This document shows, piece by piece, positions 6,853 to 11,814 of a DNA stretch of 11,814 bases. The DNA is taken from the NCBI GenBank assembly GCA_937975745.1, contig CALJUK010000239.1, forward strand, positions 1-11,814, read 5' to 3'. The first letter of the stretch is position 1; the number at the start of each line of letters is the position of its first letter. The stretch comes from an uncultured Planctomycetaceae bacterium (lineage in GTDB: Bacteria > Planctomycetota > Planctomycetia > Planctomycetales > Planctomycetaceae). Below the pieces are notes generated by a model, which saw nothing but the letters and a program-made list of their open reading frames with translations, ran no database searches and was not told the origin of the DNA. The translations under genes were made by a program, and so were the position numbers.

Positions 6853-6853
6853 A
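6826..6853 (+). promoter_or_regulatory. Hairpin sequestering the ribosome binding site of the sigma factor gene
   Basis: TTTCTG (6826-6831) pairs with CAGAAA (6848-6853), and CTCCG (6833-6837) with CGGAG (6842-6846), around loop GTCT with one C-A mismatch. That gives 11 base pairs. The right arm contains the Shine-Dalgarno GGAG (6843-6846) and the A of the ATG start, so the folded RNA should block initiation. This suggests translational control, for example by temperature, a binding protein or transcription-coupled unfolding. Confidence 0.55.
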
Positions 6854-7431
6854 TGCGCGAGACTCATCCCCACGATGCTTTTCTCAACCACTACGCCCGC
6901 TCGCTGATCCGCATCAAGGCCCGGCAGCTCACCCGGTATCCCGGATTCACCCGTTCCGACCAGAAAGATCTGGAGCAGGAACTGTGGACGATGCTGCTGG
7001 CTCAGGCTGATCAATTCGATCCGGACAGAGCGTCCATCAACACGTTCATCGCCTGCGTGGTCAACGCGTCGATCCGGATGATCCTGCGTGACAGCCGGCG
7101 GGAGTGCCGTGCTGAAGGGCTGCAGGCTCAATCACTCGATAACGGGTCAGCCGGCCCGGGCGACTCGCAAACCAGTCAGCTCAGTGAGGCGGACCTTCGC
7201 CGCCGGCACTCGATGGCGGCGGACGACGAGCAACGTCAGCGCGAAGACCGCGAAGCCATCGAGTTCGCACTAAGCCAGATGCCGGACGAGGTCCGTGAAA
7301 TCTGCCGCCACATCATGGGCGGCACTGTGCATTCGGCATCCTGCGAACTCGGAATCTCCCGCCGGCAGATCCGCAACAAGCTGGACGAGGCCCGACGCTG
7401 GCTGAATCGCGCCGGTTTCTCCGACTCCTGA
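6853..7431 (+). CDS. Sigma-70 family RNA polymerase sigma factor
   Basis: A 192-aa two-domain sigma factor of extracytoplasmic-function size. Region 2 spans about 12-82, with TRSDQKDLEQELWTMLLAQA and FDPDRASINTFIACVVNASI, which bind core polymerase and the -10 element. A polar linker (about 85-130) rich in Ser, Gly and Asp follows. Region 4 spans about 133-187, with LSQMPDEVREICRHIMGGTV and the HTH SASCELGISRRQIRNKLDEA, for the -35 element. No anti-sigma gene or extra C-terminal domain is nearby. ATG at 6853 follows GGAG by 6 bases, and the site is buried in a hairpin. Its place just before a phage-type replication operon suggests it redirects host polymerase to element promoters. Promoter specificity cannot be told from the sequence. 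Confidence 0.88.
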   Translation: MRETHPHDAFLNHYARSLIRIKARQLTRYPGFTRSDQKDLEQELWTMLLAQADQFDPDRASINTFIACVVNASIRMILRDSRRECRAEGLQAQSLDNGSAGPGDSQTSQLSEADLRRRHSMAADDEQRQREDREAIEFALSQMPDEVREICRHIMGGTVHSASCELGISRRQIRNKLDEARRWLNRAGFSDS

Positions 7432-7452
7432 AACTTCGCGGACAACGCGAGC

Positions 7453-7470
7453 TTCGACGGCATAGATAAC
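7453..7470 (+). promoter_or_regulatory. Promoter-like motif, second copy
   Basis: TTCGACGGCATAGATAAC matches the motif at 1349-1367. It lies between the sigma factor stop and the replication operon, 25 bases before the first candidate start, where a promoter for that operon would be expected. Confidence 0.35.
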
Positions 7471-7495
7471 TCCCGGTGCTGATGAGAAGGAAACG

Positions 7496-7585
7496 GTGAA
7501 TGATCGCGGACGAGAAGTCGCGGACGAAGTGGTGTCAGTCATCGAGGTGGAGATTCCCAATGAACCAAGGTCGCCGCCTCACTGA
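7496..7585 (+). CDS. Possible 29-residue leader peptide or mini-gene
   Basis: A GTG at 7496 preceded by GAAGGAAAC opens a 29-residue frame beginning VNDRGREVADEVVSVIEVEI and ending SPPH. Its composition looks more protein-like than the alternative frame from the ATG at 7500, which reads Ser/Arg/Trp-rich residues. It overlaps the next gene's ATG (7560) by 26 bases, so it could couple translation. It is too short for a family call and could be chance. Confidence 0.38.
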   Translation: MNDRGREVADEVVSVIEVEIPNEPRSPPH

Positions 7586-7901
7586 CGCCCTTCCCGTGGC
7601 GGTTGCGTTCGAATTCGAGCCGCACGTCTCACTGACAGACGCGGAGATGTCGCTGCATCTCGCGATGTTCGCCGCGGAAGGATTGTTCGGACGAGCACAG
7701 GTCCGTCTCGACACGGACTACGAACTCGACGAACCGCAACACCGGATCGTGGTCGATGCGGAATCCGAAGTCGGAGCAGTGCTCGTCCGCGTCTTCACCG
7801 CCCTCCTGCTCCGCGAGTTCGGCGAGGACTCTTTCCGAATTCGTCGCGGCACCGCAATCGAACGACCCGCTCAGCAAACGGAAAGGACTGTCCCCGCATG
7901 A
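7560..7901 (+). CDS. Small hypothetical protein of the replication operon
   Basis: A 113-aa acidic soluble protein, unrecognised. The pattern is beta-rich at the start (VAVAFEFEPHVSLTD), then a helix (MSLHLAMFAAEGLFG), a charged stretch (DYELDEPQHRIVVDAESE), a hydrophobic helix (VGAVLVRVFTALLLREFG) and a basic tail. I chose the ATG at 7560 because GGTGGAG lies 7 bases upstream and the residues from it look natural. An in-frame ATG at 7500 also has a good Shine-Dalgarno and would add 20 odd-looking residues. Its stop overlaps the ATPase gene start in ATGA. A role in phage-type DNA replication or recombination is inferred only from position. Confidence 0.7.
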   Translation: MNQGRRLTDALPVAVAFEFEPHVSLTDAEMSLHLAMFAAEGLFGRAQVRLDTDYELDEPQHRIVVDAESEVGAVLVRVFTALLLREFGEDSFRIRRGTAIERPAQQTERTVPA

Positions 7902-8680
7902 CATTGATGCAGCAGATCAAACACGGCAGACAACCGATGCCACCGCGAATGATCGTCTATGGAACCGAAGGCATCGGCAAATCGACCTTCGCTGCCAACG
8001 CTCCCGACCCAATCTTCATTCAAACCGAAGATGGCCTGTCCGAAATCGACTGCGACAAGTTCCCGCTGGCCACGCGTCTTGAAGACGTGCAGACCGCGCT
8101 GCTGGAACTGTTCTCCGAAGAGCACGACTACCAGACAGTGGTGCTTGACAGTCTCGACTGGCTGGAGCGGCTGATCTGGGACGAACTCTGCCGGCAGTTC
8201 AACGTGTCGTCGATCGAGAAAGTCGATGGCGGCTACGCGAAGGGTTACACGCATGCCCTCACGCACTGGCGGCAGATTCTCGACTCGCTCAACCGGCTCC
8301 GCTCGCAGCGCGGGATGGTAGTGATCTGCATCGCCCATTCGAAAGTCGAGAAGTTCGAAGATCCCGAAACCTCGGCCTACGACCGCTACTCGCCGCGACT
8401 GAACAAGCACGCTCAGGCTCTCGTCTGCGAGTGGTCGGATGCCGTGCTCTTCGCCAGCCGTCGGTTCCGCACGCAGACCGAAGATGCCGGCTTCGGCCGC
8501 AAACGGGCGATTGCCGCAGCCGTCGGCAAAGGTGGCGGCGAACGCATTCTGCGTTGCGTCGGCGGGCCAACCTGTATCGCCAAGAACCGCTTCGGGCTGC
8601 CCGAAGAACTGCCGCTCAAGTGGGCGGACTTCATGAACGCACTTTCCAACGACCAGAACAGCGAGGAATCGAATGGCTGA
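7898..8680 (+). CDS. Sak4-like RecA-fold ATPase (phage ssDNA annealing)
   Basis: A 260-aa P-loop ATPase of the AAA_24 / Sak4 type, found in phage recombination modules, where it promotes single-strand annealing together with an ssDNA-binding protein. Walker A is GTEGIGKST at 22-30. FIQTEDGL at 40-47 follows, and Walker B is VVLDSLDWL at 81-89. VVICIAHSKVEKFEDP at 141-156 is the probable sensor segment, and ADAVLF-like EWSDAVLFASRRFR at 178-191 is the usual late beta strand. The length is normal for the family. The start overlaps the previous stop by 4 bases, and the end overlaps the DUF669 gene by 8. The partner gene is exactly the expected one, which supports the call. A general NTPase role in replication remains possible. 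Confidence 0.88.
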   Translation: MTLMQQIKHGRQPMPPRMIVYGTEGIGKSTFAANAPDPIFIQTEDGLSEIDCDKFPLATRLEDVQTALLELFSEEHDYQTVVLDSLDWLERLIWDELCRQFNVSSIEKVDGGYAKGYTHALTHWRQILDSLNRLRSQRGMVVICIAHSKVEKFEDPETSAYDRYSPRLNKHAQALVCEWSDAVLFASRRFRTQTEDAGFGRKRAIAAAVGKGGGERILRCVGGPTCIAKNRFGLPEELPLKWADFMNALSNDQNSEESNG

Positions 8681-9146
8681 CCTGCATGGCTTTGACGCCA
8701 ATGAAATCGAACCGACATCCGACTTCGAACCGATCCCGGCCGGCAAGTACGAGGCGGTGATCACCGACAGCGAGATGAAGCAGACCCGTGCCGGCACCGG
8801 CGAGTATCTGCAATTCACGTTTCAGGTCGTCGACGGACCGCACCGCAATCGGCTGCTGTGGTCCCGCATGAACCTCAACAACCCAAACGCGACGGCGGTG
8901 CAGATCGCGAAGGCCGAACTCTCGGCGTTGTGCCGGGCGGTGGGAGTCATGGCTCCGAAGGATTCGACCGAACTGCACAACCTGCCGCTCATTATTCATG
9001 TGCGGTGCAAGCGCCGCAGCGACACCGGAGAGATCTCCAATGAGATCAAAGGCTACTCACGGAAGGATGCCCCGCAGCCGGCTGCCGCAGCGGCCAACGA
9101 AGGCAGCACGCCACCGTGGAAACGGCCCGCCAGGACGGCGGGGTAA
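8673..9146 (+). CDS. DUF669 phage protein, probable ssDNA-binding partner
   Basis: A 157-aa DUF669 protein. The core (about 5-132) has DFEPIPAGKYEAVITDSEMK (17-36) and YLQFTFQVVDGPHRNRLLW (45-63), then a helix with ATAVQIAKAELSALCRAVG (73-91), and closing strands around IIHVRCKRRSDTGEISNEIK. This is the characteristic order of the family. The Ala/Pro-rich tail ends in PPWKRPARTAG and is probably disordered. Family members lie beside phage ATPases such as the one upstream and are thought to bind ssDNA. ATG at 8673 follows GAGGA by 5 bases and overlaps the ATPase stop by 8, so the products are coupled. It lacks the acidic DDDIPF-type tip of classical SSB, which instead appears on the helicase two genes on. 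Confidence 0.87.
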   Translation: MADLHGFDANEIEPTSDFEPIPAGKYEAVITDSEMKQTRAGTGEYLQFTFQVVDGPHRNRLLWSRMNLNNPNATAVQIAKAELSALCRAVGVMAPKDSTELHNLPLIIHVRCKRRSDTGEISNEIKGYSRKDAPQPAAAAANEGSTPPWKRPARTAG

Positions 9147-9150
9147 CGGC

Positions 9151-9495
9151 ATGTTGCAGCTCGAAGTCCCGTACCCGCCGTCCATCAATCACTACTGGCG
9201 GAGGGTGGGAACGCGGACGCTCATCAGTCGCGAGGGTCGTCGCTTTCGCAGGGAGGTTGCGGCGATCCTCGCGGCGATGAGTATCGAGCCGCTGACCGGA
9301 CCACTGGCGATCGAGATCGAGGTCTTTCCGCCAGACCGTCGTCGACGCGACATCGACAACGTGCAGAAGGCACTGCTCGACGGGCTGGAACACGGAGGCG
9401 CCTACGACGACGACAGCCAGATCATGAAGCTCACCATCGAGAAACGCGGCGTCGTCAAAGGCGGTCGCACGCAGGTGCGAATCAGGAAGATGTGA
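9151..9495 (+). CDS. rusA: RusA-family Holliday junction resolvase
   Basis: A 114-aa RusA-type endodeoxyribonuclease, which resolves Holliday junctions made during phage recombination and replication. The N-terminal signature VPYPPSINHYWRR (6-18) is followed by VFPPDRRRRDIDNVQKALLD (58-77), with Asp67, Asp69 and Asn70. The acidic cluster YDDDSQIMKL (85-94) follows. The aspartates correspond to the metal-binding residues of RusA, so it should be active. Length is normal. I chose ATG at 9151, four bases after the previous stop, because upstream in-frame residues do not match the family. Members act as dimers in the cytoplasm. The next gene starts immediately after its stop. Confidence 0.92.
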   Translation: MLQLEVPYPPSINHYWRRVGTRTLISREGRRFRREVAAILAAMSIEPLTGPLAIEIEVFPPDRRRRDIDNVQKALLDGLEHGGAYDDDSQIMKLTIEKRGVVKGGRTQVRIRKM

Positions 9496-11166
9496 ATGCT
9501 GACGTTGCGACCGTATCAGGAAGCCGCCAAAGCGGCCGTCTACGGCCACCTTCGAACTCGCGACGACAATCCGTGCGTCGTAATTCCGACCGGTGGCGGC
9601 AAGACGCCCGTGATGGCGTCCATATGCCGCGACGCTGTCACACTGTGGAGCGGTCGTGTGCTGATACTCGCGCACGTGAAGGAACTGCTCGAGCAGTCCG
9701 CTGAAAAGCTGCGAGCAGTGTGTCCCGAACTGGATTTCGGAATCTACTCGGCCGGCCTCCGCCGACGCGACACGAAGCACGCTGTTATCGTCGCCGGGAT
9801 TCAGAGTGTCTTTCGACGTGCGTGCGAGCTGGATTCGTTCGACCTGATCATCGTCGACGAAGCACACATGATCCCGCCCGAAGGCGACGGGATGTACCAG
9901 CAGTTTCTGGCCGAAGCGCGCACCGTGAATCCGGAAGTTCGCATCATCGGCATGACGGCGACACCGTATCGGATGAAGGACGGCCTGATCTGCACGCCGG
10001 ATCATTTCCTCAACCACGTCTGCTACGAGGTCGGGGTTCGCGAACTGATCCGCGACGGCTTCCTGAGCCCGCTGATCACCAAGGCCGGTCGTCAGTCCGT
10101 TGATACCAGCAGTCTGCATGTTCGCGGTGGCGAATTCGTGGCCGGCGAAGTGGAAGACCTGATGGACGACGAGGCTCTGGTCGATGCCGCGTGTGCGGAG
10201 ATCGTCGAATACAGCCAGAGTCGGCAGTCGGTTCTGATCTTCGCCTCCGGCATTCAGCACGGGCAGCACGTCGCACAAGTACTAGAAGAATCGCACGACG
10301 CCGAATGCGGCTTCGTTTGTGGCGAGACATCACCGGCGGAACGGGACTACCTGCTACAGCGATTCCGCGAAGGTGAGCTCAAGTATCTGTGCAACGTCAA
10401 CGTCCTCACGACCGGTTTCGACGCTCCGAACATCGACTGCGTGGCCATGCTGCGGCCGACGCTCTCACCCGGGCTGTACTACCAGATGGTCGGACGAGGG
10501 TTCCGATTGCATCCCGGCAAGACGGACTGCCTCGTACTCGACTTCGGCGGCAACGTCCTCCGCCACGGGCCGGTGGACGCGATCGATTTCGGTGTTGCTG
10601 AAACACGCGATGATGGCTCGAACGCGCCAGCCAAGCAGTGTCCCGAATGCCAGTCGGTCATTGCGGCCGGCTATGCGACGTGTCCCGATTGCGGATTCGT
10701 GTTTCCACCACCTGATCGCAGGCAGCACGAAGCGAAGGCGAGCGACGCCGGGATTCTGTCCGGCCAGGTGACGGACGCCGAACACGAAGTCCGTGATGTG
10801 ACATGGTCAGTCCACAAGAAGCGGGATGCGCCGGATGACGCACCCAAGTCGATGCGGGTCGATTACCGGCTGGGTCTGAACCACTGGCAGTCTGAATGGA
10901 TCTGCGTCGAGCACGAAGGGTACGCCCGCGACAAAGCGGAAATGTGGTGGCAGCGCCGTTCGCATGATCCCGTTCCCGACACAGCGGAGCGAGCCGTCGA
11001 ACTGGCTGAGGCCGGCGCCCTGTGTGCAACCGAGAAGATCGTGGTCCGCAGTGTCGCCGGCGAAAAGTTCGATCGCATCGTCGGCTACAAACTCGCCTCG
11101 CTTCCGGAACCCGAATCCGTCCCGGCGTGGAACGACACCTTCGATGACGAAGAGGTGCCGTTCTGA
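9496..11166 (+). CDS. SF2 DEAD/DEAH-box helicase with zinc ribbon and SSB-like tail
   Basis: A 556-aa superfamily 2 helicase, probably for phage-type replication. The Q-like motif LRPYQEAA is at 4-11. Walker A PTGGGKT is at 31-37, motif II DEAH at 121-124, motif III TAT at 154-156, motif V LTTGFDAP at 304-311, and motif VI QMVGRGFR at 330-337. A zinc ribbon follows with Cys382, Cys385, Cys396 and Cys399. Residues about 435-545 form an extra domain with WSVHKKRD and LNHWQSEWICVEHEGYARDK, common in phage helicases of this type. The protein ends FDDEEVPF, much like the acidic tip of bacterial SSB. Start ATG is directly after the RusA stop, with AGGAAG 7 bases upstream. All catalytic motifs are intact. 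Confidence 0.93.
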   Translation: MLTLRPYQEAAKAAVYGHLRTRDDNPCVVIPTGGGKTPVMASICRDAVTLWSGRVLILAHVKELLEQSAEKLRAVCPELDFGIYSAGLRRRDTKHAVIVAGIQSVFRRACELDSFDLIIVDEAHMIPPEGDGMYQQFLAEARTVNPEVRIIGMTATPYRMKDGLICTPDHFLNHVCYEVGVRELIRDGFLSPLITKAGRQSVDTSSLHVRGGEFVAGEVEDLMDDEALVDAACAEIVEYSQSRQSVLIFASGIQHGQHVAQVLEESHDAECGFVCGETSPAERDYLLQRFREGELKYLCNVNVLTTGFDAPNIDCVAMLRPTLSPGLYYQMVGRGFRLHPGKTDCLVLDFGGNVLRHGPVDAIDFGVAETRDDGSNAPAKQCPECQSVIAAGYATCPDCGFVFPPPDRRQHEAKASDAGILSGQVTDAEHEVRDVTWSVHKKRDAPDDAPKSMRVDYRLGLNHWQSEWICVEHEGYARDKAEMWWQRRSHDPVPDTAERAVELAEAGALCATEKIVVRSVAGEKFDRIVGYKLASLPEPESVPAWNDTFDDEEVPF

Positions 11167-11720
11167 ATGCTCGCAGTTCACTCCATGAAGCAGCTCACTG
11201 GTATGCGGAACTCGGCTACCCGGTCTTCCCATGCGCTCCCGGTTCGAAGGCCCCGCTGACGAAGCGTGGTTATCTCGAAGCAACCACTGATGCCAATCAG
11301 ATTGACCAATGGTGGCAACAGCGGCCGAACGCCAACATCGGAATCGCGACTGGCGGACTCATCGTCATCGATGTCGATCAGGACGCGACCTGGCTGAATG
11401 ACGATCCTGGTCGCCTTCTGGAGCTCGCCTGTGCGCCGCTGTCGCTGACCGCGAATTCCGGCCGGCAGTATCTGTTCCGGCAGCCCGAGGATCGGAACTG
11501 GCGCAACACCAGCGGCCGGCTCGCCGATCACGTCGATACGCGAGGCGATGGCGGCTACATCGTGGTTGCCCCTTCAGTTCTCGAAGGCGGCAGGTCGTAC
11601 AGTTGGGCCGAGGGACTCGATCTCGAATGCCATCCTGACGATTTGCCCGAACCGCCGGCCTGGCTGGCGGAAGAACTCGATCGTCTGGCGAAATCCCCGA
11701 CGTCACGGCCGGCGCTTTGA
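11163..11720 (+). CDS. Bifunctional DNA primase/polymerase (prim-pol), apparent CTG start
   Basis: A 185-aa prim-pol domain that synthesises primers and extends DNA. Family motifs in order: AAHWYAELGYPVFPCAPGSK (10-29), ATTDANQIDQWW (40-51), NANIGIATGGLIVIDVD (56-72) with catalytic Asp70 and Asp72, TANSGRQYLFRQP (96-108), and DTRGDGGYIVVAPS (125-138). The position of the usual active-site His after SGG/SGR appears to be Gln102. No ATG, GTG or TTG exists in frame before the conserved region. The in-frame stop at 11145-11147 leaves CTG at 11163 as the only plausible initiator. It overlaps the helicase TGA (CTGA) and follows GAGGT by 6 bases. The ATG at 11167 is out of frame and gives a 30-codon dead end. 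The fused C-terminal domain common in larger prim-pol proteins is absent here. Confidence 0.82.
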   Translation: MNARSSLHEAAHWYAELGYPVFPCAPGSKAPLTKRGYLEATTDANQIDQWWQQRPNANIGIATGGLIVIDVDQDATWLNDDPGRLLELACAPLSLTANSGRQYLFRQPEDRNWRNTSGRLADHVDTRGDGGYIVVAPSVLEGGRSYSWAEGLDLECHPDDLPEPPAWLAEELDRLAKSPTSRPAL

Positions 11721-11814
11721 AATCGCGGCCCACGGCGGGCGACGTTGACCCCCGTCGCGTCGAGTCCCGATCCGGGGAACCCAATCCCATCCCGCACACG
11801 CCACGCCACACTGG
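11717..11814 (+). CDS. Possible start of a further gene, cut by the window end
   Basis: From TTG at 11717, which overlaps the prim-pol stop as TTGA, a frame stays open for 32 codons to the window edge. It has high GC at third positions and reads LKSRPTAGDVDPRRVES, then a segment with IPHTPRHT. The latter loosely resembles the IPEGxRH-type motif that follows prim-pol domains in fused primases. It may be the separated C-terminal primase domain, or the same gene after a frameshift. No clear Shine-Dalgarno is seen. Confidence 0.35.
   Translation, partial: MKSRPTAGDVDPRRVESRSGEPNPIPHTPRHT

Noticed and set aside
9046..10278. A 410-codon open frame on the minus strand inside the helicase region
   Set aside because: It lies antisense to RusA and the helicase, whose motifs are all intact. 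Long antisense frames are expected in GC-rich genes, and its translation shows no domain.
11167..11259. ATG at 11167 as the start of the gene after the helicase
   Set aside because: It opens only about 30 codons in a frame that does not encode the prim-pol motifs.
1..11814. CRISPR array, transposase or insertion sequence ends
   Set aside because: No regularly spaced direct repeats and no DDE or HUH transposase motifs were seen on either strand.

Overview
The window looks like the left part of an integrated mobile element, most likely a prophage or phage-like island, in a GC-rich bacterium (roughly 60% GC by eye). A planctomycete is my best guess. It rests on the DUF2924 / large serine recombinase / small HTH gene trio, which I associate from memory with Planctomycetota and Alphaproteobacteria, on strong GC preference at third codon positions, and on REP-like palindromes of a kind I recall from planctomycete genomes. 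No rRNA or other clock gene is present to confirm this.

Layout, left to right. (1) Bases 1-96: the 3' part of a tRNA with a CAT anticodon, followed by a strong intrinsic terminator. (2) 97-365: non-coding, with several small inverted repeats. (3) 366-1241, minus strand: a type IV restriction endonuclease, with an N-terminal phosphorothioate-DNA-binding domain and a C-terminal HNH nuclease. (4) 1407-4099, plus strand: a recombination module of a small unknown protein, a DUF2924 protein, a 520-aa serine recombinase and a small HTH protein. The last three overlap by 4 and 1 bases. (5) 4100-4514: no convincing gene, but a promoter-like stretch and an inverted repeat near its right end. (6) 4515-6645: two overlapping unknown genes (395 and 316 aa), the second with a CxxC-type N-terminus and a C-terminal HTH. 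Its 3' end carries two near-perfect palindromes. (7) 6646-6852: non-coding leader with a palindrome and a hairpin that buries the Shine-Dalgarno and start codon of the next gene. (8) 6853-7431: a sigma-70-family factor. (9) 7496 to the right end: a tight phage-type replication and recombination operon of a possible mini-ORF, a small unknown protein, a Sak4-like RecA-fold ATPase, a DUF669 protein, RusA resolvase, an SF2 helicase with zinc ribbon, and a prim-pol that appears to start at CTG. The start of a further gene runs off the window.

How it fits together (inference). The recombinase module would integrate or excise the element. The right-hand operon supplies helicase, primase-polymerase, ssDNA-binding and annealing proteins and a Holliday junction nuclease, a typical self-contained early DNA-metabolism set. 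The sigma factor just upstream may direct its expression. The type IV nuclease and the unknown gene pair are cargo-like. The pair is the best candidate here for an undescribed function.
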